This document shows, piece after piece, positions 48,234 through 60,019 of a stretch of DNA of 64,000 nt (within the stretch, counting starts at the first letter, position 1; every line of letters starts with the position of its first letter). The translations under genes and the position numbers were made by a program. The stretch comes from Paulownia fortunei. Lineage: Eukaryota > Streptophyta > Magnoliopsida > Lamiales > Paulowniaceae. The notes beneath the pieces are model-generated. The model saw only the letters and a list, made by a program, of their open reading frames with translations. It had not been told where the DNA came from and did not search any database. The stretch spans positions 9,429,694 to 9,493,693 of the forward strand of contig CM033120.1 in the NCBI GenBank assembly GCA_019321725.1, read 5' to 3'.

Positions 48234-48401
48234 CATGGTTATTAAATCTCTTGCAATTCTAAGTATGCTCTGTGATTGCAGTTTTGACTCATCTTCCACA
48301 TCAGAAAAGATTTCTCGAGATTTTTATTCACAGTGATATCGCATTGAAAGTTTTTTTGAGTTAAATTATTGAGTCGAGCTGAGCCAACATCGAGTCGAGC
48401 C

Positions 48402-48520
48402 ATTGACCAAGTTGTTCTAAGCCAAGGATCGAGCCGTTGAGCTGTTTGACCGAGTGTTGTTCACACATTGATCGATCAAATAGTTGACTTTGACTTTGAC
48501 CATTGACTTTGACCATTGAC
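48402..48520 (+). promoter_or_regulatory. Cluster of W-box-like TTGAC(C/T) motifs
   Basis: TTGAC followed by C or T occurs at 48484, 48490, 48496, 48503, 48509 and 48515, six times in under 40 bases, plus earlier copies near 48403 and 48449. TTGAC(C/T) is the core bound by plant WRKY factors. The cluster lies in the element's leader between PBS and gag. Whether it acts in regulation is inference. Confidence 0.5.
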
Positions 48521-48614
48521 CGTTGATTTTGGCCAATACATATTTAAGATTTTTCGATGTTTCAAATTCATCCGTGTCATCAGAATTTTTCAATTCAGGT
48601 TCCATTAAGAGGTA

Positions 48615-49378
48615 TGACAAATAACAGTATGACATTCTTTATAGTTCCCACTCTCACTAAAGATAATTATGATAATTGGAATATTAAGATCAAAGCTCTC
48701 TTGGGTGCTCACGATGCTTGGGAAGTTATAGAGAAAGGTTATAGTGAACCACATAACGAGACCACTTTAACCACAACCCAGGAAAGAGAGTTTGAAAGAT
48801 TCAAGAAAGAAGGACAAAAAGGCTCTCTACCTCATCTATCAAGTTCTTGATGATGATGACTATGAAAAGATTTCAAGTGCGACGTCTGCCATGGAGACGT
48901 GGGACAAGTAACAAATCTCGTGTAAAGGAGCTAAACAAGTAAAGAAGATTACTCTCCAAACATTGAGAGGTGAGTTTGATTCTGTACATATGAAAGCATC
49001 CAAGTCTATTTCTGATTATTTCACCAAAGTGTTAGTTGTTATAAATCAATTTAAAAAAATGGTGAAAAGTTGGAAGAGATAAGAATAATGGAAAAGATAT
49101 TCCACTCACTAGATCTAAAACTTGATCACATTGTTACAACGATTGAAGAAACTAAATATTTAAATGAGTTGACCATCGAACAACTAATGGGGTCATTGAA
49201 AGCATACGAAGAAAAAAAAAGAAATAGGAGATCACATAACAACTCCTCAAGATGCAACTCAATGAGAAGCATGAAATCCTTGGCTATGAGAGAAACCAAC
49301 GAGGCCGAGGCAGAGGCAGAGGTACAACCCTTGGAAGAGGTGGAAACTGCGGTCGTGGACGAGTCTGGAATAACAATT
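48615..49378 (+). pseudogene. Copia-2 gag, first part
   Basis: Gag starts at ATG 48615 (MTNNSMTFFIVPTLTKDNYD). It continues with IKALLGAHDAWEVIEKGYSE, then after a shift [54 protein letters not shown] and ELTIEQLMGSLKAYEEKK. It ends in the RG-rich segment (near 49300-49378), where copia-3 is inserted. The second part resumes at 56283. Confidence 0.87.
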
Positions 49379-49383
49379 CCAAT
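49379..49383. other. Target-site duplication CCAAT (left, copia-3)
   Basis: CCAAT before the LTR at 49384 recurs exactly at 56278-56282. Confidence 0.88.
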
Positions 49384-49839
49384 TGTTGGAAATTGGATTG
49401 GGTTTAGGACCATTGACCCAATTGGCATCCATATTTAGTTGAATGTCTCCACAATTTGAGTGGGATTGAGTTTCCTAGTTGGACTGGGATTCTACCTTGA
49501 GTAGGAATATATATCTCTAATCCCTATTCAACACAGTGTGTGAAAGAACGTAATTCTCCCAAAACTCTCTCCATATCTCTGCTAAGATTTCTCTCTACGT
49601 TCTTCCTTGGAGTAGTACCTTAGACTCCAATGATTTGAGTTGTGTAATTGAGTGAATAACTTTAGTAGTTATTCACCACTGATGAGAAAGATATGTTCGT
49701 GGTTCGATCAAAAGGAGGCTGGTAGATGAGCTTGATTCGGGATACGTGGATTAACAATCTGCTGCGTATAGGTATATTCGATCCACATTAATTATATAAA
49801 TATTTGATTTATATTATATTGTTGATTAATTTTCTTACA
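49384..49839 (+). repeat. 5' LTR of copia-3
   Basis: The LTR starts TGTTGGAAATTGG and ends TTTCTTACA. An AT-rich TATATATCTC at about 49507 may be the TATA element. A second ATTCACCACTGA-type stretch is shared with the other LTR. Confidence 0.9.
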
Positions 49840-49840
49840 G

Positions 49841-49852
49841 AGGTATCAGAGC
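49841..49852 (+). other. Primer-binding site of copia-3
   Basis: AGGTATCAGAGC matches the initiator tRNA-Met site TGGTATCAGAGC except for its first base. Confidence 0.85.
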
Positions 49853-52060
49853 CCATAGGGCTCATTCTCACCATTTGATTTGATTTCATTTGATTGAATT
49901 TATGGATGAGTATATGCTTTAACAATTTTTTTTTTAAAGCATAATTTTTTTATCATATGTTGATCTTAATGTGTAGATCACGTGGTTAAAATTTGGTGAT
50001 AAACGGATAAACGATTTGAGAGAAAATTTAATTTAAAATTAGACTTGTTTATTTTAAAACTCAAAATCGAACCAGGTTTTGATATTTCTTGTATGAAATT
50101 TTTATTCTATGTTGTAGAGAATAAAAATAGGTTCGAAACAATATAAAATTTGTCAAAAACGGACTTAAAATGAGTGAGATATGAATTTTTAAAGTATTTG
50201 ATGGAAATTTAATTTTTCTCGCCGGAAAATTGATTTGGTCGCCAGAATCGGACGGCCGATGCCGGAGAAGGCACCGACACTAACATAGTGCATTAGCTGA
50301 CATGGCATATAGCAATGTGGTGCACACGCTTAGGTGGCATGCTAACATGACACCTCCGGCTGATGTGTCATACGGCCACGTGGCGCACGATTAGCTTGCG
50401 CGTGGTGCCTATGTGTTGTTGAAAATAAAATTTGAAAGTTTGCACCAACAAAATTTTGAACCTAGGTTGATGATTATTATTGAGATAGTGACATGCCACT
50501 AGATCACTGCACTATTTTATGACATAGTTGGCTGCAAAATTTATATAATAGTTTTTGTGATATTTTTCAAAAGTTTTTTGATGTGAATAGATATTATTTT
50601 TGACCCTTTAAAAAAATAAAAATTATTGGATTAATTACAATAGAAAGTGATTAAAATATTTTTGCGCATTACGATGTATGCAAATATATTTTTGTAGGTC
50701 AAATTTTTTAATATCAAAATACTTTTTGCGCATTAACATGCATGTAAAATTTTTTTTTGTGCATAGGGTGCATGAATTTTTTTTTGCGCATTCGGATGCA
50801 TGCAAAATTATTTTTATATGATTAATATGTCCATTATGAGTTACGTGCTTTATTAATTATTTTTTTTATATAATTATGATGCAATTTAAATTTATTTGAT
50901 GTGATATGAATTATTATATATTGTGAATGAATATACACTGACATTTGGGTGCTCATGTAAATTGAATGTTTATTGTTTTATATTATCTCATATTTTTATG
51001 GGAGATAATTTGTGGCGGTGGTGGTAATTCAATATTTCTATTTTTTTTTGTCTAGATTGATGTAGTAGACTTTGAACCAATATAATTTTTTATTATTTTC
51101 AAAACACGTATTTACTAGGCCATTTTTGGGAGGCCATGTATATCAATTTTAGGGGGATATTTTTGTTTTACCACCATGGGCCAAAATTATCTCAACATGA
51201 TGCACCAAATGTTAATGTCGCCCATATGGAGCTAATAATTTATTGTTCATATTGAATATTTGCATTCATAATATATGTGTGGACAAATTTATATTTTATT
51301 TATGATCAGTAAATTTTTATTATGTCTTTTATTCAGTGGGAGATGATTACTAGCCTAAGTTACGAAATTTTTTTTTTGCTGAGTATAAAGGAATAATAAA
51401 TAATTTACTTGGATCTAGAATTAAATATTAGATCAATACCTATGTTTTTTTACGCAATTAATTTAGAAGTCTTAGACCAACTTACCAATTTTACGTTTTA
51501 AGCCAATTAAATATGAAAATTGACAAGTTGTCCAATATTGTTGCGACTTAGATGCTGACAATATGGTAGTGGACTAAGATTAAAATTTGCGCTTTAATTG
51601 TTTAAACCGCAAATACAAGATTTTAAGTTGCCAAATATTGTCGCGACTTAGGCGTTGACAATATACTAATAGATCAAGAATCATGTTTGCGCTTTAATTT
51701 GTACAAGCTACAAATACGAGGAATCAATAAGGAGTTTGAGCTCTATTTTGTCGTATGAGCTTGCTCATAATTAAAAAGTTCTAGTTGTCCTAAAGTTATT
51801 TTTTTCAGCTGACTTATAAATATTATTTACATATTTTTGATAATAATCGCCTAACTTGAGGCTGATTGTTGAGAGTCGAAAAATGTACAAGTAATTATTC
51901 TTGTCGCTCATGTTGACCAATATAAACCAACTTGGGTTAGTGTTGGAAAAAACAAAAATAACTTGACAAGAGCAAAAGTTAAAACTAGAACCATAAATTT
52001 GATCCAATGAAGTGACAAGGCGTGTCACCTTAGTGATAAAGGCAACTAACCGCCAACAAA
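49853..52060 (+). other. Leader of copia-3 with internal repeats
   Basis: No gene was found. Two repeat clusters are visible. TTTTTGCGCATT followed by a variable GATGCATGCAAAAT recurs about four times at 50660-50815. A unit of about 100 bp containing CGACTTAG-NG-TGACAATAT and TTTGCGCTTTAATT is present twice at about 51521-51620 and 51621-51722. A GC-richer patch near 50220-50410 contains several GGTGGCAT/GTGGCGCAC-like words. Confidence 0.6.
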
Positions 52061-54290
52061 TTTCAAGTGCGATGATGAGATGAAGTTTGACTAGTTAAAG
52101 CTCTCTCATTTGCTGATATTCTCAATTCTCTCCTTTGATGGATAGTAGAAGTTGATGAAACATAGCATGAAATTTGAGATTGAGCAGACTATTGTCGAGT
52201 ATTGTGAACTCATGTTTGTTTAAATGGCGCACAAAAGAAGGCATTCTCAAGCTCAGTAAAAGGCATGAGCTATTTTTTCAAGCTCAACAATTGGTGTGAG
52301 CTACTCCTTGGAGATGTGTAAAAGGTACTAGATTCAAAATAGTCTATTAAATTGATGTGCTTATAAGATATTGGTTGAGCGAGTAGATTTGTCCATCTTT
52401 CATGTAAGAAACCTTTTAGGTATAAGTCATGTTTGTGTTGTGATTGGCTTAAGGTAGTATTTCTTGCACTTCTTCATGATTTTTTATTTTAATTATATTG
52501 TGACATGCGAGGTTAGGAAGATGACTGTATTAGCTGGAGGATGCCTTATTGGCTAACTTACTAAGGTCAACCTCTCTCTGCATAAATTTTTCTAGTGGGA
52601 AAAAGTCTGCTAGAAGAAAGAAAGATGGTTATTTATCCTTTAGATCTAGTCTCCTAAAACGAGTGTAGACTTACGAGTGTGAGGCATTGAATAGTGCATT
52701 CTATTTTCTTTTATTTGCTATTCGTGCTATAAGCTAGTACACTCTAACTCTCACTAGTCAGAACCGCCAAATTATTTAGAGTGATTCTTGATAGAGGTAG
52801 AAAACCACATGAAGTATGAATATTGAGGTTCAACGTACTAAAAGGAAGCGAGAATAACATGTCTAAATAGTTTGGACACATGTGTGGGAAAATGGAATTG
52901 CAATTTGAAGGATGATTCTAAACATTTTGTAACTAAACGAGCTTGCAAAGAGTGATGAATCAAACACTTCAAAATGACTTGATTGATATGATGACGCAAA
53001 TTGATTTGTATCTCAATTAGGATGATGTAATCTTGATTGCGGCCTACATAATGAAAATTGTGCCTCCAAGTGAATTCTCCAACCTTCAATGAGCTATGAT
53101 GTGGCAGCAAACCCAAATTAGTGGGTTTATGCCTATTTAAGTTCAAGAAGCTATGTTCTCAAAAGTGATGAATACCTTGATGGAGAAATTATAAAAATTA
53201 AGTCGCACAATGTAGATTTCCTCGTGGAGGAATTACGAGCATATAAGAAGTCAAATGAAATCTTATGCTATACAAGTTGTAAGATTCTTGAAGTGGCGCT
53301 CAATTTTCTAGTAAGGATGATATTTTTTAAAACTCATTTAGCAATCATTGGGATAGTGGGAGCGACCCTAAGTCAGTGGGAGTGTCTCACTTGAAAATTA
53401 GTCTCATATTCCACAAGTAAGAAGGAGTGCATATGAGTTGTTCCCCATCGTCTATATGAGATTAAGTAGGTATCCTTCATTACTACTTTTGTGGATGTTG
53501 ATGAGTCAACTTAGACTTTTGATTTCACTTGATACTTTAAGGGAATAACTGTTATGAAGGAAAAGATGAGCCTAATGACTAAGAACAAAGTCTAGAGCTG
53601 GTTGATCTTCCGTTTAAGTGTAAGGCCATTAGAAACATGTGGTTTCTAGAGGTTAAGTACAAAGCAGATGGGTTGATTAATATTTGTATAGCTCAACCAA
53701 GGGCAAAATATTTACGCTTAATTATGGAGCGTAAATTTTTAAGATGTTCTTCCTAAGTGGTGAGATTACCTCAATATGCCAAGATGCTATTAGTTATTGC
53801 CACTTTTATCTAGGTTTGTCCTGGACGATTGAGGTTAACATATATAAATAAGAAGTGGACGATGAGATCTATGAAGATCATCTGATGAATTCAAGAAGTA
53901 GGGCAAGAGCGCAAAGATTACTGATCAAGAAGCTTCATTTGTAACTTGAATTATCGTTCAAATAGTGGTGCTATCGATTTTATTGAGCTATCACTCTGGT
54001 AGGCTTACGATGGTTGAATAAGATCATTGAATATATGTCAACATAAATAAGAGAATTTAATTCTCACTGTATTTAGGCAATAATATGATGGCCAAAAGGG
54101 ATATGAAGGTGTCTCCACTTAGTAGTGGTTGTTCTTTATATTTGAATGAACATAGAAAAAGTAGATATATACTTGGTATTGTGATATCGAATTTTTGTGT
54201 GCATCTCACCAATCCTATTGACACTTCATGGTCAAAGATTATGTTCTTAGTTAGATTGCAATGTCTTAAGATAGAAGAAGAAAAGAAATG
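52061..54290 (+). pseudogene. Decayed gag-pol region of copia-3
   Basis: This part should hold gag, protease, integrase and reverse transcriptase by its position, but I can align no stretch confidently. Short frames are interrupted every few dozen codons. The phrase GTGGGAGCGACC near 53357 and an interrupted acidic stretch fit decayed pol only loosely. Confidence 0.4.
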
Positions 54291-54890
54291 CTAGCTAGTA
54301 TTATGCAAGCATTGTAGAAGGTTTGATGTGCACTGGTGTGTACTCGACTAGTACTGTGCTTGATAATTAGATTATTGGTGAGTGGATATTAAAGTGATCA
54401 TTGACGCAATAAGGTGATGTTGTCAAGTGGATACTTAGATATCTTAATAAAGTGTTTTGAGATTTGTTGGAGGCGATCTGGTATTTTGAAAGGATGCGCA
54501 TTGTGCGCACATTTGTGAGGCTTTTATTGTCTTTGTGATAATAAAGCCACTTTGATGTATGCTTTGGGCGCCAATTATTATTGGAGGACTAAACATACTA
54601 ATACCAGTTATCCCTTCACTTAAGAGAGTATTGTGCAAAATTAAATTGTTCTCAGTCATATTTCTATAAGCGGTATGATCGCTTATCCCTTGCCTCTGTA
54701 TGGAGTTATACTCCAAAGGCATGTGAGTAGTACGAGATTACTAGAATTTGATTTTTATGGCCAGTAAGAACATATTGTGATAAATGAGTTATATTTGTAT
54801 TCTCATCATGAGTTTGGTACTGGATTTGTGAGTTGTCACCAGGATTTGATTGACCCTCTCACACGGGTAATTGTCTTAGCGCTATGATAG
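54291..54890 (+). pseudogene. Copia-3 RNase H region (decayed)
   Basis: Readable scraps are MLASIMQAL followed by CALVCTRLVLC, which matches the SLMYAM-VCTRPDI pattern, then DVVKWILRYLNKVF-like wording near 54415-54455 and CHQDLIDPLTRVI near 54830-54875, matching the DPLTK end of copia RNase H. This supports the copia assignment. Confidence 0.6.
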
Positions 54891-55821
54891 CGATCAGGAT
54901 GAGACTTAAAGATCATATCGTATAATTAAGGTTTGCGAATGATCGCCTTTATGCTTGGAGCAACGAGGAAGGTTAATATGTACAACTAAGAGGTGCCTTA
55001 ACTTGGAGGCTAAGATGAGATCAGAGTTGATCGATTATGAAGAAGTATGTCCAAACTTCATAACAAGCCTATTCTTTGTTGAATGTGCGAACTGCAAGAA
55101 GGCATTTTGGATAGTGACTTCTGATGGTGAGCAGGTCAGATGCTTGGAGAGCGACCGAACTTAGGTTCATATAATATTTAGAGCGTGGCAATCTCAAATT
55201 GAGTGAGAGCTCCATCATAGCATGTATTCATACTACATGTGCTTTGAGACGACCTCTTATGGAAAAGTGACTGAATAGGTCCCTGCTTCGTCACTGTGTG
55301 AGCCCATACTATTTCTTGTACCCTTTGGAACTCTGGACTATGTCATGAAGTGTAAGCTTGATAACGCTACTTTAACATGTTTTCAATGGCCATGCATGAT
55401 TCGGTCTGTCGAAGTATGTCTAGGAAAGCTGTCAAGACCAAGTTGATTGGCATGAGAGGCCGAGGAAGAACTAGGTTGGTAACGCACTTATGTTCTATGG
55501 TTCATAGCCGGGCGACTATGTCGAAATGTGTTTGACTAGTTATGAATATAGATATATATTTGAGTAGGTCGAGCATGCTCTATTTATTTCATTGAGGGAT
55601 CTAGAGATATTTGATTGGGTGCGACCACTTGATTTGGGGTACACAACAAACTATTGAGTTGTAGGGTTATGTTTGTTTGGTGATGACTTAATATAACTCT
55701 TCTCACCTATATTTTCTCGCTTGGTCGCACACCTCATTGTATGAAGGGACTGGCGTGAGATTGAAAAATTGTATGAAGATGAGATTTGAGGAAATCGAGT
55801 CAAATATGTATGAGTGGGAGA
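54891..55821 (+). other. 3' non-coding part of copia-3
   Basis: This is a region after RNase H and before the polypurine tract. One short open frame (54955-55164) has no recognisable domain. It ends with GAGTGGGAGA directly before the 3' LTR. Confidence 0.5.
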
Positions 55822-56277
55822 TGTTTGAAATTAGATCGAGTTTAGAACCCTTGACCCAATTGGCATCCATATTTAGTTGGATGTCTCCACAATTTGAGTG
55901 GGATTGAGATTCCTAGTTGGATTGGGATTCTACCTTGAGTAGGAATATATATCTCTAATCCCCATCCAACACAGTGTGTGAAAGAACGTAATTCTCTCAA
56001 AACTCTCCCCATATCTCTGCTAAGATTTCTCTCTACATTCTCCCTTGGAGCATCACCATAGACTCCAAGAATTTGAGGTGTGTAATTGAGTGAATAACTC
56101 TAGTAGTTATTCACCACTGACGAGAAAGATATGTTCATGGTTCGATCAAAATGAGGCTGGTAGACGAATTTGATTCGGGATACGTGGATCAACAATCCGT
56201 TGCGTATAGGTATACCTAATCTACATTAGTTATATGAATATTTGATTCATTTTATATTGTTGATTAATTTTTTTACA
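55822..56277 (+). repeat. 3' LTR of copia-3
   Basis: This direct repeat of 49384-49839 starts TGTTTGAAATT and ends TTTTTTACA. It is followed by CCAAT at 56278-56282. Confidence 0.92.
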
Positions 56278-56282
56278 CCAAT

Positions 56283-56600
56283 AATTCCTATGAGAAAAGT
56301 GAAAGTTCAACAAGAGGTCGAGGTCGTGGAAGAGGCAATTCAAACTTGAGGTATGACAAATATCATGTTCAATGTAATAATTGTCATAAATTTGGATATT
56401 ACGCTTCAGAATACAGTAACTCCAACACAGTGGATGAAAAGACCAACTATGCTGAATCAAAAATCGAGAAGAAAGAAACCTTGTTACTGGCATACAAAGA
56501 CAATGATGGAAGACAAGAAGATACCTAGTATCTTCACACTAGAGCAAGCAATCACATGTGTGGAAAATGGACATGTTTGTAGAGCTAAATGAATCAGTGA
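56283..56600 (+). pseudogene. Copia-2 gag, second part, and start of protease
   Basis: The reading resumes with SYEKSESSTRGRGRGRGNS, then the zinc knuckle CNNCHKFGYYASEYSN, where the His and last Cys of CX2CX4HX4C have become Tyr. It continues VDEKTNYAESKIEKKETLLL and AYKDNDG. A frame change follows, then the protease stretch RASNHMCGKW near 56530-56560, lacking the DSG active site. Confidence 0.87.
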
Positions 56601-58655
56601 CGAGAAATGTCTCTTTTGGAAATAATTCCAAAATATCAGTAAAAGGGAAAGGTAACATCCTTATTCATGCAAAAGATGGGAGTCATCAATTTGATCTCAA
56701 ATGTTTACTATATGCCCAATATGAAAAATAATATCTTAAGTTTAGGCCAACTCTTAGAAAAAGGCTACGAGATTCACATGAAAGATTATAGTCTTTTTAT
56801 AAGAGATGGTAAAGGAAATATAATTGCTAAGGTGAAAATGTCAAAGAATTGAATGTTCACCATGAATATATAAAATGATGTTGCTATATGTTTAAAGACA
56901 TATTACAAAGATCCATCTTGGCTGTGACATCTTTGATTTGGGCATCTCAACTTTGGAAGGCCCCAACTATTGTCCAACAAGGAAATGGTAAGAGGTTCCC
57001 TTGCATCTATCACCTTGACCAACTTTGCGAAGAATGTTTACATGGAAAGCAGTTCAGAAAACTTTTTTTTGAATCAGTCATATTCAAGAGCTCAAAAGCC
57101 ATTAGAGCTCATCCATGTTGATGTGTGTGGTCCAATCAAGCTAAGTTCCCTTGGTAACAGTAACTATTTCCTTCTTTTCATTGATGATGTTTCAAGAAAA
57201 AACTTGGGTTTATTTCTTGAAGAAGAAATCAGAAGTTTTTGAGGTGTTTAAGAAGTTCAAAGCCACTATTGAAAAGAAGAGTGGTCGTGAGATCAAAGCA
57301 ATAAGAACTGATTGAGGAAGAGAATTTACATCTAACGAGTTCAAGGAGTTCTATAAAGTAAATGGAATCCAATGCCCTTAGGCCGTTCCTAGATCTCCCT
57401 AACAAAATAGAGTTGCTGAAAGAATAGAATGATCCCGACATGGCATGAAATATGTTGAAGAGTAGGAATTTTCCAAAGGAGTTTTGGGCTAAAGCTGTGG
57501 CATGTGCGGTCTACCTATCTAACCGATCACCAATAAGAAGTGTATGGGGAAAGACACCATAAGAAACATGGAGTGGAAGAAAGTCTGGCATCTCCCATCT
57601 AAGAGTATTCGGAAGCATAGCACATGCTCATGTACCTGATGAAAGAAGAAATAAGCTGGATGAAAAGAGCGAGAGTTTTATCTTCATCAGCTATGATTCA
57701 AATTTAAAAGGCTACAAGTTGTATAATCCTGATAATAAAATATTTGTAATTAGTCAAGATGTGATAGTTGATGAAGAAGAAGAACATAATTTTAACTCTT
57801 ATGCAGGTGACTTCAACTTCTTTCCTCAATTCAAAGATGAGGAGACACCGATAGAACAATCAGGAGACGTCCAACAACAACCCACTATCCCACCTACTTC
57901 ACCAACATCAGTTACTCCAAGAGATTCACCACCATCTTTCCTAACTGAGAGAAATCAAAAGTGTACAAGAAGTCTCCAAGATCTTTATGAGGTAACTAAC
58001 AGACTTGAAAACCTCACACTATTTTTCCTATTTGCAGATTGTGAACCAGTAAGTTTTCAAAAATTTGACAAGATAAAAGGTGGAGAGATATGATGGATGA
58101 AGAAATCAAGGCAATAGAGAACAATGACACATGGGAACTAGTTTCACTTCCAAAAGAGCACAAGGCTATTGGAGTCAAATGGGTCTACAAAATAAAGAGA
58201 AATGCTAAAGGATAAATTGAAAGATACAAAGTAAAGCTTGTTGAAATAGGCTATAGTCAAAGAGCTGGAATTGACTATGATGAGGTATTTGCTCGATTAG
58301 AAACTATAAGACTAATCATTTCTTTGGCAGCACAAAATAGGTGGAAGATTCATCAAATAGATGTAAAGTCTGCTTTTCTCAATGGGTTTTCTCGAAGAAG
58401 AAGTCTATACCCAACAACCTTTGGGTTATGAAGTGAATGGACAAGAAGATAAAGTTCTAAAGTTGAAGAAAACTCTTTGCGGGTTGAAACAAGCACCAAG
58501 GGCATGGAGCAGTCAGATAGACAAGTACTTCCAAGAAAATAGCTTATTCAAGTACCCTTATGAACATGCTCTCTATATAAAGGTAAAAGATGGAGATATT
58601 TTAATTGTGTGTCTTTATGTAGATGATCTCATTTTCACTTGCAGTGATCCAATAT
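56601..58655 (+). pseudogene. Copia-2 protease end, integrase and reverse transcriptase
   Basis: Protease ends with NLISNVYYMPNMKNNILSLG at about 56690-56750. Integrase follows with KEMVRG, LHGKQFRK, KPLELIHVDVCGPIKLSSLG and NSNYFLLFIDDVSRK (about 57100-57200), then AIRTD, EFTSNEFKEF and AVACAVYLSNRSP. Reverse transcriptase covers about 58090-58650: MMDEEIKAIENNDTWELVSL, AIGVKWVYKIKRNAKG, IHQIDVKSAFLNG, TLCGLKQAPRAWSSQIDKYF and CLYVDDLIFT, the YVDD active site being intact. Stops and one shift near 58385 break the frame. RNase H is absent because the element is truncated. Confidence 0.88.
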
Positions 58656-58779
58656 GCGTCAATTCGGATTATGGATTAATGTACACTTCTAATTTAAATA
58701 TTCAGTTTATTTTTTTGAAAATTTACATGATGATCTTGAATTTTATAATTATTAATAAAATTTATATTAAAGTCTAACA
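58656..58779 (+). repeat. LTR remnant of copia-4
   Basis: The copia-2 reading stops near 58650 and AT-rich sequence ending AAAGTCTAACA follows, with a PBS two bases later. Only the end of the LTR is present; its TG start is missing, so the left part was lost at the junction. Confidence 0.6.
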
Positions 58780-58781
58780 AG

Positions 58782-58794
58782 TGGTATCAAAACA
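58782..58794 (+). other. Primer-binding site of copia-4
   Basis: TGGTATCAAAACA matches the Met-tRNA site TGGTATCAGAGC with G-to-A changes. Confidence 0.75.
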
Positions 58795-59721
58795 AGTCGT
58801 GTTGAAAGTTTTTTTTATCTTCTTTTATTGGTTATATTCGTAAATTTTGAAAGAAGAAATCAGGAATTCTTTTGATAATTATTTTTAGTAAAACAATAAT
58901 TTTTTGAGGATTCAATTTGGAATAATTTATATAAAATTGTTGTTTCATGTAACAAAGGACTTACTGTTGTCTCATGTAACAAAGGAAAGAATCTGGATTA
59001 AGAATTTAAGATTCAGGCCTTGCTTTTACTAAAATAAACAAATGAGCAAATCAGTCAAATGGCAAGGGCAGGGGCATGACTCGGTCCAGTTTTCACGATC
59101 GTGCCATCCCAAAAACATCGCCACCATTATTTTACCCAACAATCCACCATCGCGATTATCAACCCATCATGATCATTAGCCATCAACACCATCAAGAACA
59201 ACCCAAAACATCCCCATAACCCAAAATTATATAAAAAAATAAATGGAAAAGCGCATCTCATAAGATTTCTCCGTTGTTGCTCTGGCTGGCGCATGGTGGA
59301 GGGAGGCTTAGGCGACGATCGCTAGGGTTGTGCATGGCATCCAAAAAAGGGAAGGAGGTGGTTGTGGTTTTTGGGGTGAAGGAAAAGGAAGGAATTGTAG
59401 GGTTTTATTGAAGAAAATGGTATTATTGGGGCCTTACTATTTGGGCTTATTTTGCTATATGGGATAAATGTGATAATTTGACTTGGGCCTTATTTTTAGG
59501 TTGAAATTAATATGGTTGGATTGTTGGCTAAGTTTGATTTTGGGTTTAATTTATTTATTTATTTATTTTTGAGGTTTAAGTTTTAATAAAATTGGATTTT
59601 GGCCTATTTGGTTTTCTGGGCTTTAAATTCAAATAAGGTTGGATTTTAGGTTTATAATTTGGGCTCATTTTATTGGGTCATAAAACAGGAAGGACTTATT
59701 CCAACCCCCTAAGGACTGAAT

Positions 59722-59820
59722 TAAATTTGAGTTCAAATTGGATTGAAGTCTGATTAAATTTGAGTTCAAATTGGATTGAAGTCTGATTAAATTTGAGTTC
59801 AAATTGGATTGAAGTCTGAT
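59722..59820 (+). repeat. Perfect 33-bp tandem repeat, three copies
   Basis: The unit begins TAAATTTGAGTTCAAATTGG and ends ATTGAAGTCTGAT. It is repeated exactly at 59722, 59755 and 59788. Confidence 0.95.
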
Positions 59821-60019
59821 CCGTAAAGGATACAACCCATATTTAGTTGTAATCCTAATGAATTAAATAATAATTTTTATTATTTATTTTGGTTAGCAAA
59901 TATTATCTTATATTTCAAGATAAATTGAAATAATATGTCACCAAAGTAACCTTTGTTATCTAAATTTGTTTTTTTTTAAATATTAGATATCCAGTAAAAG
60001 ATTTGCATTATGTCTATAT

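Larger units (their letters stand above)
49384..56277 (+). mobile_element. Ty1/copia element (copia-3), nested in copia-2 gag
   Basis: This 6.9-kb element has 456-bp LTRs at both ends (TGTTGGAAATT...TTTCTTACA and TGTTTGAAATT...TTTTTTACA), roughly nine bases in ten identical by eye. It has perfect CCAAT target duplications, a Met-tRNA PBS and a polypurine tract (GAGTGGGAGA) before the 3' LTR. The inner part is strongly decayed; only RNase H-like parts near the 3' end can be read with any safety. Confidence 0.93.
47812..58655 (+). mobile_element. Ty1/copia element (copia-2), 3' truncated, hosting copia-3
   Basis: The element has a 5' LTR (47812-48217), PBS, gag, protease, integrase and reverse transcriptase on the plus strand, closely resembling the tobacco Tnt1-like group. 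Gag is interrupted by copia-3 (49384-56277). The reading ends just after the YVDDLIF active site near 58645, where the LTR remnant of another element begins. RNase H and the 3' LTR are missing. Excluding the insert, about 3.9 kb remains. It is the least decayed retroelement here, with long readable stretches in reverse transcriptase. Confidence 0.9.
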
